Shown here one piece after another: positions 1 to 10,618 of a DNA stretch of 64,000 bases. The notes under the pieces were generated by a model. The model ran no database searches. It was given only the letters and a program-made list of their open reading frames with translations, and was not told where the DNA came from. Every line of letters begins with the position of its first letter. Position 1 is the stretch's first letter. Source of the stretch: Symbiodinium sp. CCMP2592 (Eukaryota > Sar > Dinophyceae > Suessiales > Symbiodiniaceae); NCBI GenBank assembly GCA_905221615.1, contig CAJNDT010002013.1:186001-250000 (forward strand), written 5' to 3'. The position numbers and the translations under genes are program-made.

Positions 1-251
1 GTTTAGGGTTTAGGGTTCAGGGGTTATGAGTCCATGTTTCGGGTTGAGGGTGTGGGTCTTGTAGAGTTGCAGCAAAGTTCCACAATGGTTCGTTTAGGGT
101 TCCGCAAAAGTGCCCTGTAAGAATTTTACTGCTCGCAAAAATGTTGGATATGTCCTACACCGTCCCAGAGGTCTAACACTTAGAATCCCTAGACCCTACT
201 GCCGGAATCCCTAAACCGGATAATGCCTGCTCGTGTCCTACACCGTCCCAC

Positions 252-343
252 ATGTTCCAGAGGCGCCCACCTGGCTTCGGCAACTCTGGACAGGCTCCGG
301 CACGAAACTTTGGTGCACGAGAGGACCTCAGAGGGATGGGTAA
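252..343 (+). CDS. Candidate exon next to a foldback element
   Basis: Open frame MFQRRPPGFGNSGQAPARN then FGAREDLRGMG, ending at a possible GT donor (GGATGG before GTAACC) that leads straight into the foldback element at 346-446. Gly/Arg-rich, like a low-complexity RNA-binding tail. Start and upstream joins unknown. Confidence 0.35.
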
Positions 344-345
344 CC

Positions 346-446
346 TAGGAACCTGATCAAGAAACCTTGGGCCTGTATTCGGGTTCCTTATATGAATCCC
401 ACCATTTTGGGGATTCCAGAGCCAGGGTTTCTTAATCAGGTTCCTA
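346..446. mobile_element. Foldback element X (TAGGAACCTGAT TIR)
   Basis: Left arm TAGGAACCTGATCAAGAAAC pairs with GTTTCTTAATCAGGTTCCTA at the right. Flanked by TA. The CTAGG-GTTCC wording is shared with intron ends in PPR gene 2. Confidence 0.75.
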
Positions 447-948
447 CATTCTGTAACGTCTGGCCTTTATGATTTTGAGAACAGGCTTCTGGAGTGTGCG
501 CCGGCATATGTCTGTGATGAGCGAAGCGACAGCTCAGCTCTAAAACCCCAAACCCTCAATGGTTTTAGGGTTTGGCGGACCCCTTTGTCCTCAATGCCGC
601 TTAGCGTTTTCGACGGTCGCAAGCCTGGTTCGTTCGGCTTCGTTCCCCCAATTCCCAATGCTAAGGCCTAAAGCACCACCAGGACTTGGGTTCCTGGCAC
701 CACCGACTTTAGAGCTTTAGGGTTTAGGGTTTTAGGGTTTTAGGTGGGATTTCGGGCCTTTTGGAGCTTAGGGGCCCTAACTGCTACACTGCTACACACC
801 CGTGCAAGGTTTCAGCCCCCCAAAACCTGAAGACCCCACTGAACCTGGAGCCTGAAAGCCTTCAGAACCAGAAGCTCCAAAGAACTGAACCTTCAGCACC
901 TATGCAACAAGCACGGTTTAGGGGTTATTAGGGTCTAATTAGGGTCTA

Positions 949-1043
949 TACGCAGAGGCCCCAAAGTAGTTCCTTTTTGGGATTACCTTACAGGACTCTA
1001 TATATGAACCCCGAAAAAGGAACTACTTTGGGGCCTTAGGGTA
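949..1043. mobile_element. Family A MITE, copy 1
   Basis: Arms around AGTAGTTCCTTTTTGGG and its inverse, loop ACTCTATATATG, TA at both ends. Confidence 0.85.
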
Positions 1044-1334
1044 ATTAGGGTTTACAGGCCCAAGATCTTCCCCGAAATCTTACAGATCTAGCTCGTGAGG
1101 GGAACAGTTAAAGTTTTCCTTTTGGGGCAGGAGTGCGCTGCTACCCCCAAACTCCCAATCCCTCCAACACCCTACAGGGTTTAAAACCTACAAAGATACG
1201 TATTCGAGAAGTAAGAAGAAGCCACGGTACAAAAAGTCTGTAAGTTTTTGCAGCCGCTTGGCGTGGCGGCGCATCCTGGGCTGGCAAGTCATGTTGGGCG
1301 TTCGTTTCGCATATCCCTGGGGCTCCCTCCAACC

Positions 1335-1428
1335 TACCCATTCTCTCGATAGTAGCTCCTTTTGGGGATTACCTTATAGGATTCGAAAACTGAACCCCAA
1401 GAAGGAACTACTATGCAGCATCTGGGTA
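1335..1428. mobile_element. Family A MITE, copy 2 (diverged)
   Basis: TACCCATTCTC at left, AGCATCTGGGTA at right, inner arms AGTAGCTCCTTTTGGGG and its near inverse. Confidence 0.7.
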
Positions 1429-1803
1429 TAGACTTTAAACCCCAAAGTGTCGCATTTCGAAACTTGGAGCCATCGGGTCGAGCCAGAACGTTGCTAGAGA
1501 AGCCTGGCTTTTTGATGGGGGAGCTCCAGTTCTACGATACCTGTGCTTCATCCTGTCTCCTATGTTTCACTGGCCCAAAACCCAAGGAAACAAAAGTTGA
1601 AACTTTCAGAATCGACTACCTTATAAGCACCCCAAAAAGTTGAAAAATTGGGTTTACAGCCAACAAGATGTAGGGCCTGCTGTCCCCAAACCCCAGGCAG
1701 GCTTCAGGATAAACGGCGTAGTCACAGTGGCACACAATTTCCAGTCTTATATTAGGAGGCTTTATGGCTCCGTGTTCTCAGGTCATGGCATCTTGAGGCT
1801 GTT

Positions 1804-1882
1804 GTAGGGTTTAGGGTTTAGGGTTTCAGGGTTTAGGGTTTAGGGTTTAGGGTTTTAGGGTTTTAGGGTTTAGGGTTTAGGG
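1804..1882. repeat. TTTAGGG interstitial telomere-type array
   Basis: About ten TTTAGGG units with TTTTAGGG variants. TTTAGGG is the known dinoflagellate telomere unit, so these are interstitial copies. Confidence 0.9.
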
Positions 1883-1891
1883 TAGATCCAG

Positions 1892-2481
1892 CCAAGTTGC
1901 AGCTTGATAGCATTCCTCGGTGCTGGAATGATATCTGCGCTGCACCTTGCAAACGGCTCGAGGCTGGAGGGGGTAGGTTTCGCATCACAAAAGCTGCCCG
2001 GGTTGCGGGACCGTTCAGGTAAGCCTTGCATCCCACCCAAAGTCCAATATCCCACAGCCCCCTGAGCTGTATAGAGCACTTGTGTGGGACCCTTGTGACT
2101 GCTGCTGTCGCCTTCGCGTGTTGGAACTCTTGTATAAAACACAAGCCAAACTTGGAGGATCATGGGACTTAGTAAGTATGGCTATAAGTACCCTAATTGC
2201 GGTTATAAGCAGCTATAAATATAGTTACCCTAATAGTAACCTTAGTTACTAAGTCCCAAGTTTGGCTTGTGTCTTATACCCATAGGCCCCAAAGTAGTTC
2301 CTTTTTGTGGTTCACATATATATATATATATATATAGAATCCTGTAAGGTAATCCCAAAAAGGAACTACTCTGGGGCCTATGGGTATCAAACACAAGCCG
2401 AACTTCTGCAGCCCTGCCACCGGCAGCAGAGGTCGACGGTCAGCTGTTGCCCAGGAGGAACGGGCGCACCTCGCAGATTGA
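1892..2481 (+). CDS. Two-exon gene piece with two MITEs in its intron
   Basis: Exon 1892-2018 follows the telomere-type array and reads AKLQLDSIPRCWNDICAAP, then KAARVAGPFR up to a GTAAGC donor. Exon 2430-2481 starts after CAGCAG, completes the split Arg codon and reads GRRSAVAQEERAHLAD then TGA. The 411-nt intron holds a family B element (2151-2260) and a family A element (2277-2386). Unknown product; 5' end not found. The overlapping open frames on the minus strand (1863-2163) are considered shadows. Confidence 0.45.
2151..2260. mobile_element. Family B MITE
   Basis: GGGACTTAGTAA-type arms with TATAAGT-rich centre. It lies inside a wider palindrome: CACAAGCCAAACTT left, AAGTTTGGCTTGTG right. 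In the intron of the 1.9 kb gene. Confidence 0.8.
2277..2386. mobile_element. Family A MITE, copy 3 with TA microsatellite
   Basis: TACCCATAGGCCCCAAAGTA arms; the loop carries an expanded TA repeat at 2316-2335. Ends in TA. Confidence 0.85.
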
Positions 2482-2716
2482 AGGAGTCGGAGATTATAGA
2501 GCCCAAGAGTACCCTTAACGGAAACCCTATAGATCCCTTAAAAGGGGCCCTTAAAGGAAGCATTGAAGGAACAGCGGTTAGTAGTTCAGGTTTCTGGAGT
2601 TTCGGGTTTAGGGCTGGAGGTTTCGAGGATGGTTTCAGAACTTGGATCATGGGGCATAGGAACCCTGTGACAGACAACTTTGGGGTTCTATGCTAGATAG
2701 GGTTCAACAGGGCTCA

Positions 2717-2829
2717 CTCGGGAGGTTCAGGGGTAGTTATAAGTAGGGTTATAAGTCCCCTAATTTGGGGTATAAGTATAGCTATCCTAATTATAACTGT
2801 ACTTATAACTGACCATGAACCTCCAAGTA
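2717..2829. mobile_element. Family B MITE flanked by a 16-bp direct repeat
   Basis: GGAGGTTCAGGGGTAGTTAT arm and AACCTCCAAGTA end. TAGGGTTCAACAGGGC occurs at 2698-2713 and 2828-2843. Confidence 0.8.
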
Positions 2830-3003
2830 GGGTTCAACAGGGCCCACAGATGACACCAGCCGGCCTTTGCTTGAAGTCCTCGGAAACAGGGCTTGGGGTT
2901 AGGAGCTGTACGGGCTCATGTTCTCCTAAGCTTTGGCCGTAAATGTAGGGGGCTACCATGCCTGGCATTCCTAGACTCCCCATGAAACAAAAATCACACT
3001 CAC

Positions 3004-3046
3004 CAATTTTGACAGGGAGCCCTTTATGCCAAACATCCCACATATG
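3004..3046 (-). CDS. Candidate micro-exon
   Basis: After TATATGCAG the frame reads HMWDVWHKGLPVKI and meets GTGAGTGTG, a strong donor. 43 nt. A Trp-rich piece of an unidentified protein. The same frame stays open on to 2834. Confidence 0.35.
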
Positions 3047-3089
3047 CTGCATATAAGTACTCTATGGTCAATGTACTAGGCGGGCAAGC

Positions 3090-5000
3090 GGGCCCTTCAA
3101 GGGAATACACCTAAACTCCAAACCTGAGATCGAATTCCAAGACAAAGCCTAAGGCACAGCACTTAAGAACAGAAAGCTGTGTCCCCTGACATAAGGCAGA
3201 AGGCTTGATTTCGAGACCCGAACATGTCAGACTCCATATCGCTTCCCCTTGTAGGTAGTCCTTATCAAATTATACCACAATGCATCCTGCTACTCCATTC
3301 GAACACCGTGTTTTTGCATGCGAAGCTGCACTGTCGGCATCGGGTTCTTGTGCCTGGGTTGGAGGGGTATGTACCCCGAGTCCAACGCTGTACCCAATGA
3401 CTGAGGCATCTTCCTTATCCCAAAACAGCAAGCAATGAATTCACGGCGTAGTCTATGCCCTGAACCCCCGAACACTGCCCTAAACCCTTAACGGTCGTAC
3501 ACACCCTGGCCCTAGGCCCTATGAGCCCTGAACCTAAAACTCAGAATTCTTGCGAACATCGCTATGAAGCCGAAGCAGGTGAATCAAACCACAACTTGCA
3601 ATCGAAGTCACTTCCACTCCAAACCGCGAAGAAACTCAGCATAAGCACGCCCTGAACACTGAACATCCTGCGGGCTAGGGTAGGATTTGATGCTGCAAGA
3701 TCTGATTCCCCAACTGCCCAAATGCCGAACATTCGTACCTGGACCCTAAAATTATGTAGAATAATAGCCCTTTGTAGGTTTTGGACCATTATTTTACCTA
3801 CCTTTGGAGGTTTAGGTATACGCTCCGGAGCACTGATCCACGGCCACTACTGCTCGAAACGAAGAGTCGATAAAGCTCAAGCCTTACAGTAGAAGCCAAA
3901 AAGTTGGAAACCCCATAGCCTCAATCCTTAAGAGTAACGTATAGGGAATCCCAGCACTATTTGGCCTCAATTCGGTTTCCAACTTTATGGGGTTTACTGT
4001 AAACCCTAAACCCTAAACCCACCAAAAAACCCTATAGATCCCTTATAGATCCCTTTGAAGGAACCCCTAAACCCTAAAGCACAAATATTGGATACTTGGA
4101 CCCTCCAGGTTTCCTCAACTACCCAAGCGCAAGCACCCGGCAGCCAAGTGCCTGTCAACGGAAAACCCATGCGATCACGGCCGACAACAAGAACTCTAAA
4201 GGTCTAATGCCTAGAGCCCCCCCTTAAACCATCGTTGAACCCTCATAGAATCCACATAGTTTGTAGAGAACGTTTTCAGACGGTTGTTACATGTAATCAA
4301 ACCAGGTTCTGTCAAGAACCCTTCCTGTTAACCCCATGCGAAACAATGAGCCAAAGATCCCTGCAAAACTTCAAACACGCAGTCAGCCGTCTTCTTGGAA
4401 ACAAACAACAGAAACAAACAACAAATACCAAATCTGTAGTAGAACCTTTATCAACCGGTACACTCATAAATTCGTTAAGCAGTCTTCTTGGAAGCCTGCA
4501 ATAAGTACCAAACCTGTAATCACCTTTATCAACCGGTGTCAAGCCCTCTAAATCAGCTTTCGGTGCAGGATCTCTGTCGAAAGCAGCGCTCGCAGAAGCG
4601 GCACTGAGGGCAAAATGGTGCGATTCCCAAACTCACCAGGAGTATATGGCGTTAAGATTGTACGGAGGGTTGGGGTTCGAGGTTCAGGATACAGGGGCGT
4701 GGGTTGAGGACTTTTTTTTGAGCTCCTGTTTCCAACTGCAGGAACCCTGGGTTGAGGACTTAGATAGGGTTGTGATCAAATTTCATTCGTCAGGGTTTTG
4801 ATATGAGGTTCGATCGGTTCTCGTGTATACAGAAAGTATTGCAGGATTTGCGGTCCAGCCGTTGATCGGGCTTCCTAAACAACCGAAAACTGGCATCTTC
4901 AGGGCTAAACAGGCTATGGGTTAAGTCGATTAGGGTTATACCCCATGGCTTCGTGGCTCCCATCTACACGCCCCTCCCTGCGCACATGCCCTGCTTTGTT
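3090..5000. other. No gene recognised
   Basis: Degenerate CCCTAAA wording, one family D element, and an imperfect duplication around 4384-4538 (CTTCTTGGAA, TTTATCAACCGGT twice). Open frames here look like chance. Confidence 0.4.
3885..4001. mobile_element. Family D MITE
   Basis: TACAGTAGAAGCC at left, GGTTTACTGTA at right; AGTTGGAAACC inner arms. Confidence 0.75.
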
Positions 5001-5005
5001 GGCAC

Positions 5006-5127
5006 ACTCCCTAAGATCCCATATACCCTTATAGTAGGTACTCAGGCCTTACAGGGGTCCCTATAGAGGTACTTTGAGGCATAAGTACCTACTAACCTAC
5101 TATATGGGTACATGGAGCCTTTGGGAC
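5006..5127. mobile_element. Family I MITE
   Basis: Arms TATAGTAGGTACTCAGGC and inverse, outer CCTAAG and GGAGCCTTTGGG. Second copy at 46438. Confidence 0.75.
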
Positions 5128-5257
5128 TGGCTTCTCCCCAACCGCCCTGAGCGCGACGAACTACGGCGGTCACATCGCCGGAAATCATCACAGCAGGCGG
5201 GATGTCGGCATGGCCAGTGCCCCCAGCAATCGAAAACATAACAAACTGGCGTTCCAA
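5128..5257 (-). CDS. Candidate exon abutting family I element
   Basis: Minus-strand frame MFSIAGGTGHADIPPAVMIS, GDVTAVVRRAQGGWGEAS has a globular-protein composition and ends where the family I element (5006-5127) begins. The plus strand is also open over the same bases (GTGFSPTALSATNYGGHIAG), so strand is not certain. No family assigned. Confidence 0.4.
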
Positions 5258-5262
5258 ACAAT

Positions 5263-5619
5263 GTGGATGAACCTGAGACCAAGAGCCACGATGAGTCTGT
5301 ACGCCTCCAGAGACTAAACAAGGCTAAACGAGAAGCTCCGAACCCGAAAAAGTTAAGATGCCTGGTGGTCAGGGCTGGGGTGATCGCTGCTTCGGAAAAC
5401 TCTGATAAACTTCAAACACTTAAACCGAAGAAGCGTAGGACCCTAAGCTCTATAAGAATCGCAAGCAGTGAAGCTTCAACTCTACAACAGCTACGCCGAT
5501 CTCAAGGGCCTGGAAAACGTATACTACCCTCAGGGTCCAGGTATCTCCTTAGGAGGGTCCGGAATGTCCTAGGGAGAGTCCTTGGGTCTCTTTGGGCTCT
5601 CAGAAACCCTCAATTTTGA
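5263..5619 (+). CDS. 118-residue basic open frame, doubtful
   Basis: ATG-started frame, Lys/Arg/Ser-rich (KKLRCLVVRAGVIAASENSD, LKPKKRRTLSSIRIASSEAS). Hydrophilic and free of telomere-type repeat until its end. It may be coding or a chance frame; no domain, and no splice signals needed. Confidence 0.3.
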   Translation: MDEPETKSHDESVRLQRLNKAKREAPNPKKLRCLVVRAGVIAASENSDKLQTLKPKKRRTLSSIRIASSEASTLQQLRRSQGPGKRILPSGSRYLLRRVRNVLGRVLGSLWALRNPQF

Positions 5620-6179
5620 GGTTCCCCAATTTGTTAGGACCCTTAGGGTAAATATCAAATAGTTGGGCTTTACAAGGGCTCTATAGCTGCACGAGGCTGT
5701 ATGGGGGATTCCACGGGTCCAGAGTTGCTGACAGTTAGAAATGGTGCTTCAGGATAGCAATAACGTGGTGTAGTATCTGGGCAGTATCTGATTATTTCGC
5801 CCACTTCCCCGTGCCTGCAGCGCCCAGAACCTCAAGCGTCGCACAGTTGCATTGGAGGGAAGGCCTTCTTAAGTCAGTGCTCCCCACGCCTGGTAGCTTA
5901 TGTAGTGGATTGCTGTAGAATTTGGGGAATATATGTAAGGCTTTTGCTCAAAATTGCTACAAAAGCTCAGAACAGGGTGCCTGCTTAAGGCCTTTCTGGG
6001 AGATTTGGTTGCTCGTTGAAGTGAGGTTGGTGTTTTTCGAATCAAACCCTTAAGAGACAACATCAAATCCTATCCTATACTTCCTGCATCCTAAACCCCA
6101 GTAACCCCACACCACTCAACAGACCATCAGCCGACCATGCCTTGTTTATCCGAAGTCGCAGACCAGACTTGATATGAAA

Positions 6180-6627
6180 GAGTGTAATACAGTACAACAT
6201 ACTAATAGTATAATATCGTGTAGGAGTTAGTATAGCATAATTTTGTACAGTTTGGCAGGGAAGAGTACAGGATAGCACAGTGAAGTATAGCATAGCATAG
6301 CAGAGTAAAGTGTAGTATAGCAGAACATGTCGTTTAGTATAGTCGGTAGAAGGTGACAGCCAAACATCGCAGATCGTAACGCAACGAAACATAGCATACC
6401 GTACTGTAATATACCATACTACACCATACGATACAATACCCTGCCATACCACAGCATACCGCACCGTCCCGTAGCATATTCTGCGATGGTAGGCTATGAT
6501 ACACTGCAATCTAATCTACCAAAGTATTCCGATACTATACTATGCTATAACCATATACCTATATCCATTACTATAACCATATACCCATATCGATTACTAT
6601 AACCATATACCTATATCGATTACTACA
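6180..6627. repeat. Degenerate TATAG array plus 27-bp repeat
   Basis: ATAGTATAAT-type wording to 6520, then three copies of ATTACTATAACCATATACCT (6540-6627). One more copy lies at 18880-18920. Confidence 0.7.
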
Positions 6628-6639
6628 AATGTACTTTTC

Positions 6640-6742
6640 CATAACCTGGCATTTGCGACCGGGCACGCTCTCCGAGCCTCTCCCACTTCTGTGGCCACGG
6701 CGTCCCTTGGTGGGAGCTGTGACCGCTCTAGCCTCGGCTGGG
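6640..6742 (-). CDS. Candidate exon, strand uncertain
   Basis: On the minus strand, after CAGCCGAG, the frame reads LERSQLPPRDAVATEVGEAR. On the plus strand LAFATGHALRASPTSVATAS ends at a possible GT donor 3 nt from the family A element at 6745. Either way a non-repetitive coding-like block abuts the element. Confidence 0.3.
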
Positions 6743-6744
6743 TT

Positions 6745-6837
6745 TACCTTAAGACTCCATAGTAGTTCCTTTTGGGGGTCATATTTGGGATCCTATAGGG
6801 TACTCCCAAAAAGGAACTACTATGGAGCCTCTGGGTA
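6745..6837. mobile_element. Family A MITE, copy 4
   Basis: TACCTTAAGACTCCATAGTA left, TATGGAGCCTCTGGGTA right. Confidence 0.85.
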
Positions 6838-7165
6838 GACAAGGGTTCCTTTAAAGGGATCCTTGCCAGGGCTCCTTTAAGGGGTTTCGCGTTCAGGGTT
6901 TAGGGATACGGATTCTCTTCTAAGGTCCGCTAATGAGTGCTAAAAAAATCGATCATAGGGTTCCCTGCAAGGGTACTCTAGGGTTCTATGGTATAGGCTT
7001 CCCGTTAAACTTTCAATAAAGGTATCCTTAAAACGTCCTTTAAAGGTTCCGTAGGGGTTCTTGAGAAACACCCGAAGGGCTCCTTTTTAGAAGAAGAGAA
7101 CCACTAGTCCTCAATCTCAATATTCCCGGGAGGGGAGAGATGACACAGAAGCAGAAACAGTTCCC

Positions 7166-7270
7166 TACGGTTGATGATATAAATCCTGCATGACCCATAA
7201 TACGGCATCTACCATAATTCTCATAGTTTCGGGCCATTAAGGTAATGCAGGATTTATGTTGTCCACCCTA
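7166..7270. mobile_element. Family C MITE, copy 1
   Basis: TACGGTTGATGATATAAATC arm, inverse at right slightly diverged (TATGTTGTCCACC). Confidence 0.8.
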
Positions 7271-7712
7271 CTAAATGCCAGCCCGTGGCAACTACTTCTA
7301 GCACCGGAATAGAATTCCCTGTATCGGTACTATGAGCTTCTTTGGTAGGATTCCTTCAAACAATCCCCCCTTAGCAAGCACCGTCTTCAGGGTGTTGTGG
7401 TTCGATCCCAAATCGCCACCTCTCATCCTTATTAAGCAAGCGCTGCGTCTCTCACCAGAGCATCGGTGTTTCGTTTGGGGGGGGGGGGATGGGGGGGTTG
7501 GGCTCGCGACACGCTTAATCGGCTTACCACAATCGAAAATTCGCAGGTATCGCAAATCTTGCTTGTTAAATAATACTATAGAGTTTAACCTAATAAAGGT
7601 GTCACATTCTAACGAATCCCAGAATCCCGAACCTGGAAGCCTTCCATGATGGATCCCAAAGGTGCCCTTCCTTATCATACCTGCATGTAGTTTTTACAAA
7701 GCGAGAATATCC

Positions 7713-7817
7713 TACGGTTGATGATATAAATCCTGCATTACCCACAACAAGGAATATGCCATAATTCCCATAGTTTAGGGTCCCTAAGGTAACGCAGGAT
7801 TTATATCATCCACCGTA
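7713..7817. mobile_element. Family C MITE, copy 2
   Basis: TACGGTTGATGATATAAATC left, TTATATCATCCACCGTA right, TA ends. Confidence 0.85.
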
Positions 7818-9241
7818 CCACCTCCTCAAGCGCCTGTGAAAGCCAAGTCTCAAAGGTTTGCACATACGGCCGTAGATGTGGGCACACCTTGCAAGCAGGG
7901 TCCAATGGTTAAGGTATTCGCTTGTGTAAGGCTTTTGGGTTTCAGGTTTAGGGTTTTGCCTACTTCCAAGGGACCCTTAATGGGGACCCCTACCCTGTAA
8001 TGGGCTATAAAATGGGTATATGATAGCTATATTAAGGGCATATACCTAGGGGTCCTTATTAAGGGTCCGTCCTTTTACCCTGGATTACTTCCCTTAACCA
8101 AAATCTCGATTATAGGATCCTAACCATAAAACTGACTGGTTAATCAAAAAAGGAACTACAATGGAGACTACAGGTAGGGTTCTGCTTACTTCCCTAAGAC
8201 TCAGGAACCTAGAAGCTTTTGAACTCTGAGGATCATAGGTAGGGGCGTTTAAGGTTTAGGGGGTTGAAATGCCCTAGGGCTCCAGTTGTCTAAATAGTAG
8301 GTTACTGGGGGGTATAAAGTATATGGCTAGTAACCTGCTATCTAGGTAACTGGAGTCTTAGGGATGTGAGATCCAAAGAATCTCGGCAGTTGAGTTGGCA
8401 TCGGAGAGTCAGGGAGCCGGCACAAGCAAAGCAAAGGATGCACAAAAGCCCTAAACCTTAAACTAAACCCTACACATCCAGGAGCATGTTGAGGGAATCC
8501 ACTCCCTACCCTAAGGCTCCACGGTTTTAGGGTTTATGGAAAGTCCAAAACCCCCGAACCCGAAACTTTAAGTCCTAAACTCCTGAACCCGAAACTTTAA
8601 GTCCTAAACCCCTGAACCCGAAACTTTAAGTCCTAAACCCTAAAAGTCCTAAACCCTAAACCCTCGGAGTCTGCTCTTTGCGTTTCAGGCCGCTGGCTGC
8701 TCCGAAGTCGAAGTGCAGCAAGACACGACCTCACCTGACCAGGGTGAAGAAATAGGCGCTCGGATACTCAGGGGTTTAGGGTTTCGGGGTTTAGGGGTTA
8801 GGGTTTGAGGGTTTAAGGTTTCGGGGCTTAGGGTTTAGGGGTTTAGGGTTTCGGGGTTTAGGGGTTAGGGTTTAGGGCTTGGGGCCCGGATGCTCTGCAG
8901 TAATACCTCCCTTGGAATGGAAAGTACGCTAGAAAACCCGCCAAGACCCCAGTCTCAGTCCACTTTCTTAACTCCGGGGAAGATGATTTGGATCACGCGT
9001 AGTGGGTCCTCATGATCAGCCCATATTTAGAAGACTCCTGTTTCCATGTCCGCGTTGGGGCTTGGGGGCTTAGGGCTTTAAGGCCTAGGGCTCATATAAG
9101 AAAAATAGGCAATACTATACTCTATAACATAATATCAAGGTTTAGGGTTTCGCGCTGTGCACAGCAGAGAGCCCTGCCTGGCTGCTCTTGAGGAATTCGG
9201 CGACTCTGGCCCAAAGGTCCTGACAGCAAGCTGGGAGACCC
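7818..9241 (+). CDS. Candidate plus-strand gene, four short exons
   Basis: Candidate exons: about 7818-7912 (PPPQAPVKAKSQRFAHTAV, ends AAG before GTATTC), 8371-8436 (after TGTGAG; IQRISAVELASESQGAG, GA donor), 8689-about 8770 (after CGTTTCAG; AAGCSEVEVQQDTTSPDQGE) and about 9154-9241 (REPCLAALEEFGDSGPKVL). The join 8436 to 8689 is phase 0 on both sides; the others are not proven. Element P, an L fragment and element W lie in the first intron, and W ends 6 bp before the second exon. Telomere-type repeats fill the others. Function unknown. Confidence 0.4.
7963..8088. mobile_element. Family P MITE
   Basis: AAGGGACCCTTAATGGGGAC left, ATTAAGGGTCCGTCCTTTT right, TATA-rich centre. Confidence 0.75.
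8105..8176. mobile_element. Family L fragment (right half)
   Basis: GGAACTACAATGGAGACTAC end shared with 23449-23541; left arm missing. Confidence 0.6.
8272..8363. mobile_element. Foldback element W
   Basis: CCCTAGGGCTCCAGTTGTCT left, AACTGGAGTCTTAGGG right, inner ATAGTAGGTTACT and AGTAACCTGCTAT. Single copy seen. Confidence 0.75.
8536..8660. repeat. 31-bp tandem repeat, three copies
   Basis: GAACCCGAAACTTTAAGTCC repeated with telomere-type spacers. Confidence 0.8.
8767..8880. repeat. TTTAGGG/TTTCGGGG degenerate array
   Basis: Alternating TTTAGGG, TTTCGGGG and TTAGGG units. Confidence 0.85.
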
Positions 9242-9319
9242 TAAACCCTAAACCCTAAACCCGAAACCCTACACCGTGGGGCACCAAACATTCTTGGAGA
9301 CTCATGGGCCTTGGGGGTT

Positions 9320-9436
9320 CGGAAGTAGTTATAAGTATAGTTATCAAGATAACCCTAAACCCTAAACCCTAAACCCTAAGCCATAAGTACAGTCACCTTA
9401 ATAACGACCTTATTACTTGCAAAGTATCCTTTAAGT
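9320..9436. mobile_element. Degenerate family B MITE with telomere-type insert
   Basis: AGTTATAAGTATAGTTATCA left and TACAGTCACCTTAATAACG right flank four CCCTAAA-type units at 9352-9381. Confidence 0.5.
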
Positions 9437-9896
9437 AGTGGGTGTTGGGTTCAAGGTTTGGTCATACTGCAGCATCTCTCTACAGAAGATTCAACTTTTG
9501 CCACTAAACTTCCAAATCTGTGGACGTGGCATACGTGTGTGAATAGCATCAGACATTGGGGTAACAGCTTGGAGTTCTAGGTATGGATGTCAATAGCCCC
9601 CCAAATGATTTATGCTTAGGGCTGTTTATTACGCAATAACAAGGGGAATTAAACATTATCTCAAACCGATGCCTACAGTAGAATTTTACGGTCAGGGGCC
9701 CCTAAGCCCTAAACCCCAAACCCTAACCCTAAGCCCCAAGCAGGGTTGCTTCTTGAAAGGGGGCCTTGAGGCAAAGCGAGGCTTTGAGAGCGGAGAAGGC
9801 CGCAGCCCACCACCCAGGGTCCTATTAAGCCCAATAAGGGAAAATATAAAATGTCCCAATGGCCTACCTAGTAAACCCAACAACCCTATAACCTCT

Positions 9897-10020
9897 ACAC
9901 CCTAAACCCCTAAATCATTAAATCCTAAACCCCGCAAAAAAAAACCAATATGTAAACTTTAAATCCTAAACCCTCATCCCCAAACCCTCAACCCCTAAAT
10001 CCCAAACTCTAATCCCTCAA
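9897..10020. repeat. CCCTAAA degenerate array
   Basis: CCCTAAACCCC-type units with many variants. Confidence 0.75.
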
Positions 10021-10070
10021 CCAAGAAGCACGAGTCTCCCTCACTTGCATGCCCATAAGCCCTTACACGC

Positions 10071-10164
10071 TACCCTAAGGCCCCAAAGTAGGTCCTTATT
10101 GGGGTTCATACATAGATTTCTATAAAGTAATCCCCAAAAGGAACTACTTTGGGGCCTATGGGTA
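10071..10164. mobile_element. Family A MITE, copy 5
   Basis: TACCCTAAGGCCCCAAAGTA left, TTTGGGGCCTATGGGTA right. Confidence 0.85.
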
Positions 10165-10339
10165 AACCCTGCAGTACCCTTATTATGGTACCCAAAAGAA
10201 CCCGCTTCAAGCGACCATGAACCCTCCACCCTACATTGAAAAGGCCCCTATTGAAAGAAGACCGAAATCCCAAGATGCCCTGAGCCTGAACCCTAAACCC
10301 TACATTGGAAAAGATGCACATAACAAAAAAAGGACTGAG

Positions 10340-10456
10340 GATCCTCGGCCACATGCTGGCTTCCCTCGTTGCCCATTCGCCGCGCGTCGCGCGCGAAGGG
10401 ATCCGACGGGGCAGCTCATGAGCGATGCTCTTGAAGAAGTTGCGGCTTGGCGTTAG
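10340..10456 (+). CDS. Candidate terminal exon
   Basis: After GACTGAG the frame reads DPRPHAGFPRCPFAARRARR then DPTGQLMSDALEEVAAWR and TAG. The stop lies at the edge of a telomere-type array, so it could equally be a GC or GT donor at the array. Function unknown. Confidence 0.45.
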   Translation, partial: DPRPHAGFPRCPFAARRARRDPTGQLMSDALEEVAAWR

Positions 10457-10618
10457 GGTTCAGGGTCTGGGGTTTGGGGTTTGGGATTTAGGGTTCAGGG
10501 CGTAAGGTTTGGGGTTGAGGGCTGTGGGTTCCGGGGTTGGAGGGTTGGGGGATTGGGTTCTTGAGTTTACGGGGTAGGGGAGGTCTAGGGTTTAGGGAGT
10601 TTGGTTGGGTGATGTCGT
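10454..10618. repeat. Degenerate GGGTTTGGGG array
   Basis: GGGTTCAGGG, GGGTTTGGGG and GGGTTGGAGG units decaying rightwards. Confidence 0.65.

Noticed and set aside
1-30. Window start as a chromosome end
   Set aside because: Only a few TTTAGGG units, no longer than dozens of internal runs.
6075-6509. 144-residue minus-strand frame
   Set aside because: Tyr/Ile/Met-rich translation of the degenerate TATAG array.
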